The notes under the pieces were generated by a model. It saw only the letters and a list, made by a program, of their open reading frames with translations, did no database searches and had not been told where the DNA came from. From assembly GCF_005239225.2 (NCBI RefSeq), contig NC_133284.1, positions 7,469,770 to 7,533,769 on the forward strand: a DNA stretch of 64,000 bases, in the 5' to 3' direction. The DNA is from Populus alba. Its lineage: Eukaryota > Streptophyta > Magnoliopsida > Malpighiales > Salicaceae. Position 1 is the first letter of the stretch. Every line of letters begins with the position of its first letter. The position numbers were made by a program, and so were the translations under genes. Shown one piece after another: positions 25,621-36,388 of this stretch.

Positions 25621-28188
25621 CTTTGCTATTTGGTTGGATGTAAAAACAATCATATTTTTTATATTTTGATTTTCCATGTAGTTTGCATTTTAAAAGGGTT
25701 TTAAATATAGTGAAAAGGGTTTGGTTAATTTTCAGTATAAAAAAAGAAATGAAATTATTGGGGATAAAAATAATATATATTTTAAAAATTTACATTTTAA
25801 AATTATAAAAATTCATTCTATAAATATTTAAGAGACCAAAGTATTTTCTATTTTCATTTTCATTTTTTCAACTAAGCACAATTTTATTTTTTATTTTTTA
25901 TTTATCTCAGAACACTAATAAAATACACACAACATCATCAATTAACATGATATATAGTGTGAGTAAAAACTATAATTTCTAAATCCTTAAAGTTTTACAA
26001 CCCTAAATTATAAAGAAAGAAATTATAATTTTTAAGTCCTCGGAGTACACCTTTAATTATAGAGAAGGCTATCATATATTTACAAAAAAAATTAATCCAA
26101 TCATCTTCCATTGGAAAAAAAAAATCATTATTTAAATAGAAGAAAAAATCCATATTATAGAAAAAAAATTATTTAAATAGAAGGAAAATATCCTAAATAT
26201 AAAAACTATAATAATAATTAATTAAAAACCAGGAAAATATAGTAATTAGAAAATATTTGCCATTGTTAATGACAGCCACAAGAAAACATGTGGAACGAAA
26301 TTTTCCGTTTAGGATAGCGACATAGTACCCTGTAGTTGTCGGTTGCAATTTAGGATTGGCCTCGTTTCGTTGCCCTTATCCTCATCACGTCATGGAATCA
26401 TGGCAAGGGCTGGTGCATCCGTACAACGTCCCTTTCATGCACTGCCCCATGGCTTCTTATTTAATGGCTTTTACAAGGTACATTCTTTTTTTAGATAGAA
26501 TCAAGTTGCCAATTGTACCAGATGAACGACAAATAATCGTATGTGCAGCCAAATAGTATGATAAGATTCTTCCTAGGTGTTCTGGAATTCTGTTCAAACA
26601 GTATTTTTTTTTTTTTTTTAAAAAAAAATATTTAAGTTTTTATTTAAAATTATTTTTTTTTTATTTTTTCAAATCATTATAATATATATGTGTGTGTGCG
26701 TGCCTGCCAGTGCATTATCTTAACGCATGCTTTCAAGTCTTCAAGTGCTTTGTAACGATGTCGCCTCTTGAATATAATAATCGGGGGAAGGGGACGAGGT
26801 TCTGTTCTGCCTCTTGAATCTAGTTTAGGAGTTGGAAATACGCAAGAGACACCCCCTACCATGCACTAGATTGCAGCCCTGGTGACTGTTTGTTTGTGGG
26901 ATTGAAGCAGTGTTTTAAAAATATATCTTATTTAAAAAATATTAAATTATATTGATATATTTAAAACTTAAATTACACTCCCAATCATTCAATGAAATTA
27001 ACTAAAACTACACCTAATTAATTCTGCCATATGTATTTTATTCATGTATAAACTATAATCCTCAATGACAAGAAATGGACACCATCGGGCACTTGCTTTG
27101 CTTTATTTGATAATATAAAAGTAATCACCAACGATTAAAATAAATAAATTGATATTTAGGATTTAATTTTCTGCAAGTTGTAAATTACAGAAACTTGGCA
27201 CATGCTTATGTTCTAGATTCTTATTCTCCTATTTAAGCTTTTAGTTTTTCAATTCTTCATCATCATGGTTATAAAACTTAAATTCACCTTATCGTGTCGT
27301 TGATCTAAATATCACTCATTCCAGAATTTGAATGAATCTCAGTTAAAAAGAAACACAAAACTAAATAACTGTTAAAAATTCAGATTAATTTAATAATTTG
27401 ATTAATTTGAATCTAACTCGATCAAAACTTGATCATTGATTAATTAATATTTTATTTATAAAAATAATATTTTTTTATTTTTTTAATTAATTCAAAATAA
27501 TAAATTTAATATGTAACTCAAACCTTATCCTAAACCAACCCGTCATTCAAGATTTATAACCATGCTTGTGATTAGCTTTCCTAATCCAGATGTATGCATG
27601 TTAACGGACCGACACAATAGTTGTTACAAGATGTCCTAACAAATCCATCAATCAAACAAAACCCACCGATGAAGGAGTAGCCAGTCCAAGTTTTATTTTT
27701 TTATTCTAATGACCATCATATTTTTGGCCAATTTTGGACAACAAAACTAAATTATTTTAAATCCTGGAATTATAAATTTTAACTCTTGCTTTTTCTTCAA
27801 CAATTTCTCTGTTCTTCCCTGTGAAGCTCATTTCTTTATATGGACACTACCACCTCCACGTCACGCACAGATATTATTTTGGAAGATGCTCTCCCTCAGC
27901 TCATGGGTAGTGGCGAATGAATGACATAAGCTGGTGAAATCACACCCCCACATTATCAACTACGGGACAACAACCCTTCTCAATTTGCCCACTTGTGCAT
28001 TGAAATTTCATAAAAAAAACACAAAACAAAGAAAAAGGGAATTGTCACATTGGCACTAGCAATAAAAAATATTTAAATATAAATGTTAAAAATATCAGCA
28101 CCTACTTCTCCGTCCAGCATGTCTCTCCCTCTATATCCCCAACTATTATATGTGGCTATATGTATATATATGGACAGACAGGCAGGCA

Positions 28189-28212
28189 GGCACACACACA
28201 CACACACACGCA
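28189..28212. repeat. CA microsatellite upstream of ERF C
   Basis: A short CA run about 220 bp before the ERF C ATG, preceded by a TA-rich stretch (about 28150-28172) that could act as a TATA region. Confidence 0.7.
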
Positions 28213-28231
28213 CAACACCCCCAACTTCATC

Positions 28232-28275
28232 TCAATTGGATTCTGTCATTCTTTCAATTGGATTCTGTCATTCTT
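28232..28275 (+). repeat. Perfect 22-bp tandem duplication before ERF C
   Basis: Two exact copies of a 22-bp unit starting TCAATTGGATTCTGTC lie head to tail, 157-200 bp before the ATG, probably in the leader or proximal promoter. A perfect duplication suggests recent slippage. Confidence 0.85.
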
Positions 28276-28377
28276 TCATTTTTCTCTTCTTATCCCATCA
28301 AAACAGAGAAAATTTGCAATTTCTATATTCCAAAAACTAACCCCACAAAACATATACACCTTCTACCTTGATTGAGT

Positions 28378-28417
<40 letters not shown>

Positions 28418-28431
28418 GAAGAAGAAGAAGA
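28378..28431 (+). repeat. GA and GAA microsatellites in ERF C 5' leader
   Basis: A GA run (about 28380-28413) passes into a GAA run that stops one base before the ATG at 28432. GA tracts just before start codons are common in plant leaders and can bind GAGA-binding (BBR/BPC) proteins. Translated in frame it gives an Arg-Glu run with no upstream ATG, so it is leader. Confidence 0.85.
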
Positions 28432-29205
28432 ATGAACGAGATTAGCTCATCGTGTGAGTTTAGTGCTCTGTCCCATCATCATCAACATAGAAGTACAAGC
28501 TTTAATTCTCTTATTTCTTGCTTAAACGAGACATGGGGTGACTTGCCATTAAGGGTTGATGATTCTGAAGATATGGTCATTTACAATTTCCTCAGAGATG
28601 CTGTTTGTTGTGGATGGTCTCCGTTAGATCTGAGCACTTCAACTACCACTACTTCTTCGACCACCACTACCACGACAATAACAACTAGTGTTGTTAAAGC
28701 CGAGCCGAAAGATGAGCTGGATCTGGAAGCCGAGCCCATTAAATTGGTTCAAGAATCTAGCTTGAATATGGAAGCTGTTGTTACCAAGAAGGTGGTGGCT
28801 AAGGGAAGACATTATAGAGGAGTGAGGCAAAGGCCGTGGGGGAAGTTTGCGGCTGAGACAAGGGACCCAGCTAAGAATGGCGCGAGAGTGTGGCTTGGGA
28901 CTTACGAGACGGCAAAGGAAGCGGCTTTGGCTTATGATAGAGCGGCTTATAGAATGCGTGGCTCAAAGGCTCTCCTTAATTTTCCACATAAGATTGGGTC
29001 TAATGAGCCGGATCCGGTTAGGATCACTGCCAAGCGTCGACAGCCAGATACAGGTCTGACGGCTGTGGATACTGGCTCGGCTAAGATGAGGAAAATGTTG
29101 GTGGATGAGGGAGATGAGTTGGAGAGGGGGGTGGGATATAATGTTTTTCAGGTCGGACACCGTAAGGGGTTAATGCCAGTTGGCGAGCAATTATTGGCTA
29201 GTTAG
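28432..29205 (+). CDS. ERF group IXa transcription factor, ERF1A/ERF2-like (copy C)
   Basis: An intronless gene for a 257-residue ERF of the NtERF1/Pti4/AtERF2 type. The N-terminal part has [20 protein letters not shown] (32-51), the conserved pre-domain block of this subgroup, then a Thr/Ser run (69-86) and acidic [13 protein letters not shown]. The AP2/ERF domain spans 127-185 ([20 protein letters not shown] to SKALLNFP), followed by the subgroup signature [18 protein letters not shown]. Residue 143 (codon ACA, 28858-28860) is Thr where nearly all relatives have Ile in A-E-I-R-D-P; its neighbours Glu142 and Arg144 align with DNA-contacting residues in the AtERF1 structure. The start at 28432 is the first in-frame ATG; upstream frame is GA repeat only. 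AATAAA at 29358-29363 may end the transcript. Confidence 0.95.
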   Translation: MNEISSSCEFSALSHHHQHRSTSFNSLISCLNETWGDLPLRVDDSEDMVIYNFLRDAVCCGWSPLDLSTSTTTTSSTTTTTTITTSVVKAEPKDELDLEAEPIKLVQESSLNMEAVVTKKVVAKGRHYRGVRQRPWGKFAAETRDPAKNGARVWLGTYETAKEAALAYDRAAYRMRGSKALLNFPHKIGSNEPDPVRITAKRRQPDTGLTAVDTGSAKMRKMLVDEGDELERGVGYNVFQVGHRKGLMPVGEQLLAS

Positions 29206-29404
29206 AGGAAATAGGAATGGTTAATGTTCTGAATGTGAATACACTGAGTTTTTTTTTCCCCTTAATGGAATGGTTTTTTGTATTTTTGATGTAGATGCAA
29301 GTACACAAGTGAAATAGTTGAAAACATTGCCAAAAATAATTATTTTCCTAACATATAAATAAAAGCAAATACACAGTTGCAAATGACTGCATTATAAACT
29401 TGTT

Positions 29405-29700
29405 ATGCTATATTTATTGGACCATTATAATTTTTTTGTCTAAATTAAAAATGGGTTTTCTTAAAAATTTATTTGGGATTAGTGCTTAGCCTTCAAGAAC
29501 AAACCTCACTTTCCCCAAGCTAGTGAGTGTTGGATCCAAGATGATGATAAATGTTAAACTAGGCTTCTTAATCTATTTTCTCACTATGTTTTAAATTTAA
29601 AAATTTAAATTATAAGCCTTCATTCACTTTTAATAGACTTTTTAGAGCCATGTATATCCACTACAAATCAACTCACAATATATTATAAAAAAAATATGTT
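29405..29700 (+). repeat. Direct repeat, left copy (retroelement relic)
   Basis: This block shares an ordered series of phrases with 31445-31720: a TATTGGACCATT-type start, TTTGGGATTAG followed by TAGCCTT, CCTCACTT, TGGATCCAAG, and later AAATTATAAGCCTTCATTCA (GAGCCACCACTCACT in the other copy). The copies are about 2 kb apart and clearly diverged. They could be worn LTRs or two insertions of one family. Confidence 0.55.
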
Positions 29701-30359
29701 ATGTAAAAATCACAAAGAAGCAAGTTTAACATAGCATAAAAATAAAATAAAATAAATTTATTTATAAAGCCAAGTAACAAAAAGTAAATAAAATAACAAT
29801 AAAATATTTTTATTTTATTTTTAAAATAATATAGTCACCTCTAATATAACTTCATCGATAGGTACAATTCATTATACGATTTGAAAGGTGAACTAGAGGG
29901 TATTGCCCTAAAACACTCTTTGGTCATTTTTTATAAGGGCTTTATAGGTTAAAGGGTGTGTTTGACAAACATTCATTTGGTTTGTTTTGGGTAGTTTTTA
30001 TTACAAGAAAAAAAAAAATTTCCAAACAAAGCCTAAAAAATAAAAATAAAAAACAATAAAATCTTTTTCTTGCATATGGCTTAAATTCTAAAATTATTTG
30101 AGCATCTTTTAAAAAGAAAATATAAAATATCTTTACATGTTTTTTTAAAAATATTGCATGGATTTTATAACAAGTTTGTAAAATTCTAAAGGATTTTGGT
30201 TTATATTTCAAAAATACCAAAACAAAATTTTGTGTTATTTCTTTTAATATACGAGATTATAAAATTTTATGTAATACATATTCCTTATATTAAATAAAAG
30301 ATAATTTATTTTATTTTTTATGTTGGCATAGGAACAGTTAAGTTTTTAACTTGCTCAGA

Positions 30360-30720
30360 TAAGGATTTTTTTTGCGGAGAAAGGATATTATTAAACTTTA
30401 GATAGACCAATGGTTAGAAAACACAATATTTTCTTAGTTTATGCTAGACAAATAAATAATGCAACCTATCTCAGTTGTGGTGTATTAGAGGTGCTAATAC
30501 ATTTTCTTTATGCAATCAATCCCCTTATTTAAACTCTAAGACAAGTTATGGTTTCTAGTAACCAAAATATTAGGTAGTTACTCTCATTCTCTTTTTTATA
30601 TTGATAAAGGACAACAATTCCTTGTCCTTTCCACCCACATCATTTCCAACGATCTCGATACGAAAGGATGATCATCTCGACACCACACATGTGCCATAAT
30701 GATATTACAAGGAGACAACC
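30360..30720 (-). repeat. Inverted relic of the family seen at 13600-13905
   Basis: Read on the minus strand, it gives the ATTGTTGTCCTTTATCAATA phrase, then GAGAATGAGAGTAACTACCT and GGTTACTAGAAACCATAACT, matching the block at 13730-13810. It lies between the two direct repeats at 29405 and 31445. Confidence 0.5.
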
Positions 30721-31289
30721 TAGGAAAATGTTCTAGCTATTATGTGCATGGAATAACTAACTAACTAATTGAACTCAAAAGGGTATCTCAATGCTCGATT
30801 AACAAAGCTTAATAGGCTAAATTGAGGCCTTCAAAGAAAAAAATAATTGACTAAGACAAAGCCTTACTGATTTTCTAGTCTCAATAAAGTAGACTCTTAA
30901 CGATAGTCTAATGGTTTCATTGAGTGTTGCCTGAATCAATAAGCACTACGACACCATTAATTTCTTAATTATAGCCTTAAACAATGTGTGTGCAAAATAA
31001 AAGTATTTTGTAGTATGTGTGCTAGTGTAAGTCCATATCCAATAAAAATAAAAATAAAATAAAAACATGCATGCATACATACAAAAAATAATGGAATAAA
31101 AAAAAGATAAGCAAAAAATAAAAATAAAATAAATAAACAAACAAAATTAAGAAAGATACATTCATCAACTAATCAAACACATAGAGTTTAGCCCTAATGG
31201 TCATATTAATGTTCCTAGTTATCTAAAAATGGAGTTGTCATTTTTTTACACCCGACATCACAATGAAATTATGAAAATCTAGAAAATTA

Positions 31290-31720
31290 AATAATGAATA
31301 AGAAGTCACCACCTAGTTCATGATAACTAGGAACATTAACTAGTTTTTAGATATTCTTAAGTAAGGAGTTGGTTATACTAAAGCGAAGATGTATCTCTAT
31401 GAAATATTCTACCTAAGGTAAGTTGGTTCTATGTTCTAAATGTGTGATGATATACATATTGGGCCATTCCAATTGTTTTTCTAAACTTAAAATAGGTTTT
31501 TTTTTTTAAAGTGATTTGGGATTAGGGTGTAGCCTTAAAGCCCTATCCTCACTTCTACAACGCAGGTAGTGGATCCAAGGAGATGGTGAATATTAAATTA
31601 GGTTTTTGAACTCATTTTTTCATTATCTTTGAAATTTAGACCATGAGCCACCACTCACTCTCAGTGGATTTTTTAGGGTTATGTTGACCCATTCCAAATA
31701 AGTTTAAAATATGGTATAAA
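31290..31720 (+). repeat. Direct repeat, right copy, with adjoining family block
   Basis: From 31290 to 31440 it matches the AAGTCACCACCTAG and ACCTAAGGTAAGTT phrases of the block at 13740-13900. From 31445 to 31720 it matches the left direct repeat at 29405-29700. Together the three loci outline one scrambled repeat family on both sides of the ERF cluster. Confidence 0.55.
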
Positions 31721-32169
31721 AGAATAGATTGGAAGATAAAAGATATAATTGAGACTTTATAAGGTTAATTTAATGAAATTAAGGGTTTAATTGAAAGAAA
31801 TTTAAAAGTATGAAGTTCAGACTTGAAAAATGATCTAAATATTATAAACATCTTTTGCTAGACAAGACATTACTATATTTAATAGTGGGTAAGTGCTTTA
31901 AGTGTGGGGAGATATATAATCATTTTAGTGATTGCAGTACATAAAAATCAATTAATATGACCGATATAAAGTATGAGAAGGAATATTTCAAAGAATTGTA
32001 TCTTACTCTATAATAAGTTCACTAAATATTTTAATTTTTTTTAATTAATTTAATTAGAGAGTTACGAAATTATCCAATTAACCTGTTCTTGTTCTATTTT
32101 TTGGAAAATAAAAAACAGGATGACTTTTTGGAATTAAAGATTGAGATGCTTGATTTTTTTTAAATATGA

Positions 32170-32345
32170 AAGCCTGTTTAAGAGTATGATAAAGTTTGTT
32201 TTTCAAAGTGTTTTTAGTTTGAAAATGTATTAAAATAATATTTTTTATATATATTTTTTTAATATTAGCATACCAAAAAGATTAAAACAATAAAAAATAT
32301 TAATTTAAAGTATAAAAAATTTAAAAATCTTCAAATAAACTATTA
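32170..32345 (+). repeat. AT-rich interspersed repeat, copy 5 (forward)
   Basis: It opens with AGCCTGTTTAAGAGTATGAT, continues TTTCAAAGTGTTTTTAGTTT and GAAAATGTATTAAAATAATA, then TTTTTAATATTAGCATACCA, in the same order as the copy at 5311. It is one of the better-preserved copies. Confidence 0.55.
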
Positions 32346-33109
32346 GATCACAAATATTCGGGGTAACTTTCTTCTTTTTGACCCCTAGTGCATAAATGGA
32401 CACGTTGTCTCAAGAAAAGCTATGAAGAGAACCGTATGAAAGGCATTCAAATCTTCCAAGCCTAGCTTGTCTTGCTCCTAATCAAACAAAACGTGATAAA
32501 CAGCTGAGAATTTTTCAAAATATTCGTTTACCACATTGAAATCTCCCTTCACTCCGTTGAATTCCAATGTGAAAACTTGAAATATACATCATATAACACC
32601 TCACCTTTGTTTTGTTTCTATTTCTCTTATGCTCCTTTCTTCTTCATTTGTTTGAAATTTCTCTCTGCCATAATTTTCGTTCTATCCATGAGAAACAAAA
32701 TTACAAAACCACTTGTTTTAATCATTATAAATATGGGGAAGAAAATCAAAGCACTGTTCATTAGTTTGGTGGGAAATCGAAATAGTTTCCCCTAGTTAAA
32801 GAAGATAAGAAAATCGATTCACATTTTAGTCATAGTTTCTAGAGCAAGGAGAGCCATTAATTAACAGTAGGTTGTTGAAGATTCTATGTCTATGATATCT
32901 CTATTAAAAAAGAATTTCTTTTTAGAAAGTAGTTATTTTGGAAAATAAATTTTTAAAAAATAAATTATTTTCTGATGTTTGGTAGTATCATGAAAAATAA
33001 ATTGAAAAATATTTTCCAGTGTTTTGCTATGTCATGAAAAATGAGTTGAAAATAACTTATTAATATTTTGTTTCAAGTTTATTAAATAAACAAGAAACAA
33101 TCTTACAAA

Positions 33110-33480
33110 TTAAAAGGTTGAATGAGAATGAAATTAAAAAAATTAAATCTAATTTCATAAATTATCTCAAATAAAATAAATAAAAATAAAAATAATAAAG
33201 AAATTAAAGAGTTGAAAGATGATGAAATTAAAAAAATAATAATTAAAATCTCATAAATTATTTCAAATAAAATAAATAACAATAAAAAAACTAAGACCAA
33301 ATCTGATAGATAAAAAATTTCAATTAAAAACATAATAAGAGAAAAAAAATAATCATAAAAATAAAAATTAAAATTGATATAAAAATCAAATTCTAAGGGA
33401 TGAAATTAAAAAAAAATAAATTCAAAACAAAAATGTATAGTGATTAAAAATATAATGACTAAATTTGATAAAATTAGTAA
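33110..33480 (+). repeat. A-rich strand-biased repeat block 1
   Basis: The plus strand is dominated by A, with a loose repeated motif GATGAAATTAAAAAAA and variants (GAATGAGAATGAAATT, GGGATGAAATTAAAAA). It is flanked by partly inverted segments near 32935 (TAAATTATTTTCTGATGTTT) and 33560-33610 (AAATAAATTATTTTTTCATT). The same motif style returns at 34390-34870 and 51530-52640. It is non-coding. Confidence 0.5.
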
Positions 33481-34269
33481 AAACATGGTATTTTTAAATT
33501 TTTCATTCCTTTTAAAAAAAAAATTTCACCAAAAATAAAAGGAAAACATTTCTTATAAACCAAACCAAAATTTTTTAAATAAATTATTTTTTCATTAATC
33601 AACTTTTTTTTATATCAAACCAAAAATAATTTTAAAATCAGTTTGGACAAACGGGCCTAAATAAAATTTCTCTTGTGCGCACAAACTTCCAAGCATCATT
33701 GCGCGAGGTTTTTGAGCCAGCAACATAAATTTTCAATGAATGGCTCCTTCTTCTTCCACCTCTCAAGGATTGACCTCTGTAGATGACTTTGGTTGCATGC
33801 TTCATGCTTGCCTTCCATTTTTAATTGTTGATATTTAACAAGGCAAAAGGGTTAGGCCAATCGTAAGTGTCGAGTACTAATAGAACACTTTCAAGATAAC
33901 AATGATCGGCTACTTTTATTAATGGATAGCCCTCAGGTAATCACATTGGTATAATTTTTCTAATCCACATTATCAGCACTGACAATTATCTGAGGAGGGG
34001 GATAATTACTTTTTTTGTAGAGGGAGTATCATGTTCATGAGTATTTATTGGTGTTCACTTCTCACTCATGATCAACTCATAAAAAAAAATTTAAAAAAAA
34101 GAAGAGAAAGAAGAAGAGGAAAATTGATATGGTATGATCCAATAAAAACACCTTGTTTATCTTTAACCTAATTAGCTATAGAAAAACTCGGTTAAAATCT
34201 ATTGATATTTTTAAATTTTTTTTGTTAAAATGATGTCATTTCTACATGTTTATATATATATAAAAAAAT

Positions 34270-34870
34270 TAAAATGATTTGAGTTAATCCAAGTCAACCT
34301 ATCTAATATGAGACCTGAGACTTGCCTTAGATCAGGTTTGAAAATTATACCATACATGACCTTTAAAACTCGTAACACAAATCATTAAACTGGAAGGATT
34401 ATACACGAGAAAAATTAGAAGTTCAATTCTCAACAAATTAAATATCAAAAGATGAAATTGAAAAAAACAATTACACAAAATGATCTAAAAAAATATCAAT
34501 TAAAAAAAACTGAAGGTGAAAATTAAAAAAAAAATTAGAGGGAAAGAACAATCCTTTGATTGGAGGGTTAAATTGAAAAATAAATTAATAAAAAGATGAA
34601 AATAAATAAAAATATGAGGACTAAATTAGAAAAAAAAAAAAAACAAAACACAACAAACTTGGGTTGAAGGGTGAGATTAAAAACAACCAAAATCTTGACA
34701 AAAGAGCCAAGAAAAAACTTAGAAATTAAAAGAAGAATAACTAAATTGAAAAATATTATATATGACAAATTACAATTGAGGATTAAATTGAAAATAAATA
34801 CAACTTTTACAAATTAATCAAGAAAAAAAAAAAAAAGGATAAATTTGAATTGAATAACTTAATTGAAAAA
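34270..34870 (+). repeat. A-rich strand-biased repeat block 2
   Basis: It begins with ATGATTTGAGTTAATCCAAG, GTCAACCT and a GACCTGAGACTTG phrase, then the A-rich motif (GATGAAATTGAAAAA, GGACTAAATTAGAAAAA, GGGTGAGATTAAAAA) repeats to about 34870. A related lead phrase occurs beside the block at 51530-52640. It is probably part of a degenerate LTR element. Confidence 0.5.
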
Positions 34871-36200
34871 AAAACTTAATTGCAATGTGATTTGTATGAT
34901 AGCACATTGAAAAAACCTTGATTTTTAGTTGTTTTATTATTTATCTACACCCAGTGTATTTTCAGCAAATATATATATACGAGGGGCCAATATATCTAAT
35001 TTTCAAAACGTGAGACACCTTAGATTTATTTTACCCCATTATTTAAGTGGGGTAGCAATTGCTCCGAGTTGATGTTTTAAAAAAACAATTTCCACTCTTT
35101 GGACATATTAAAGGTAAAATTGATGGGCATTAATGAATATAGCTGGATGGGGTTTGAATATATAACAGTATTTAACTTAAGTTTAATATTTTATAAATTA
35201 TAAATATGGTCTTTTTTTGTTTTTAACAAATTGATTTTTACATGGATATTATATAAATTCATAAGTTTGATTTATACTACTGATTTATATAAATCTTTAT
35301 TGATATACAAACTTACAATATAAATTGTAGTTTTTGATGTCAGGTATAATTTAATACCTTGTATCGCTATCAAATTATAATTATCTCTATTTTCTTTCTA
35401 ATAAATAGATAATTTTTTTTTGTTATATTAAAGAAATCCAATATAAAGCTTACTAGTTAAAACTTTAGAGAAAAGTTATTTTTAAATAAAATAAAAATAA
35501 ATGATTAGTTGACATACTAACATATGAGTTGGGTTGAATTGATCAAGTCTCAAATACCTCAATTTGTCACCTAGCTTGTGATAATTATTTACTAGCTTAT
35601 TCTACTTGCTATCATTTATAATATCTATATTATTTTATTTTGATGGGTTGATTTAATTCAACTTAAATAATATAAATATTATAAATGAGTTGTTTTTTAA
35701 CATCTTGTATAAATTTTATTTTTCCCCAACCATTATGATTTTTTTTCATTTTCACTGTCCAGAAAAAACAAAGTCAAATATTATTTGTTTTCCTTTGTTT
35801 CCATTTCTATAGTCATTACTAAAATTAAAAATCTTCCTTCAATTATTAAACCTGCAGAAATGAACAGTGAAAAAGTCACAAACTGGTTGATTTTTTAAAA
35901 AGGTACAACCATCTCAAAACATAAACTATACCTCACAAAAAAAAAAATACATCCTTTTTATGTGGTTTCATAAAAAAAAACTGACCGCACCTCTATCCCC
36001 AAGACCCTCAATAAATCTCAACTCCTTTCAGTATTTTTTTTTTAATAATTAAATCCCTTTATTTCCTTATAATTAATTTAACTCCCTTTAACTAAAAAAA
36101 TTCACAATTGACAATCAACAATTAAGCTCTGTTTTTTAAAACCTAATCGAAATTCCCAAACAACGTACCCTGAGCCGAAAGAGAACTGGACCGTAGACAT
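34871..36200. other. AT-rich intergenic stretch before UFM1
   Basis: No coding exon was recognised. The stretch contains long A/T runs. It ends at a sharp rise in GC content around 36160, where the UFM1 promoter begins. Confidence 0.4.
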
Positions 36201-36202
36201 AA

Positions 36203-36263
36203 TGGGCCGTACTTAAACCCAGCCCACTAAATATAAGCTGAGGCAGCGCTAAAGTACGGCCCA
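36203..36263 (+). promoter_or_regulatory. Cluster of three site II (TGGGCY) motifs, UFM1 promoter
   Basis: TGGGCC at 36203-36208, AGCCCA (TGGGCT in reverse) at 36221-36226, and GGCCCA (TGGGCC in reverse) at 36258-36263 lie within 61 bp, about 125-185 bp before the ATG. Site II elements bind TCP factors and are typical of plant housekeeping and ribosomal-protein promoters, which suits a ubiquitin-like modifier. Confidence 0.7.
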
Positions 36264-36329
36264 TCCTTCTTACATTTCTCAGTGCTGCGTTAAGGCTACG
36301 CAAAACGCGTCCAACATAAGCAGGGCGTC

Positions 36330-36336
36330 TATATAA
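36330..36336 (+). promoter_or_regulatory. Probable TATA box of UFM1
   Basis: TATATAA, 53 bp before the ATG and downstream of the site II cluster. It leaves a short leader of roughly 25 nt. Confidence 0.55.
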
Positions 36337-36388
36337 CGCGGTCAGATCTCTCCCTGGTCCGTTTCCAAAATCCCAACAGAGAAGAAAA

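Larger units (their letters stand above)
19692..28150. other. 8.5-kb AT-rich divergent intergenic region, ERF B to ERF C
   Basis: ERF B reads left and ERF C reads right, so both take their upstream DNA from this stretch. It holds AT-rich dispersed repeats (near 21768-21990, 23320-23475 and 25440-25620), TA runs near 21243-21282, an A24 run near 24121-24144 and T/A runs near 26604-26630. A moderately GC-richer patch at 22330-22680 has short overlapping open frames on both strands with no recognised domain. No gene or RNA gene could be supported. Confidence 0.45.

Noticed and set aside
28372..28431. Arg-Glu-rich N-terminal extension of ERF copy C
   Set aside because: It is the in-frame reading of the GA/GAA microsatellite and starts at TTG. 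The first ATG is at 28432, and family members begin with a similar short leader after that point.
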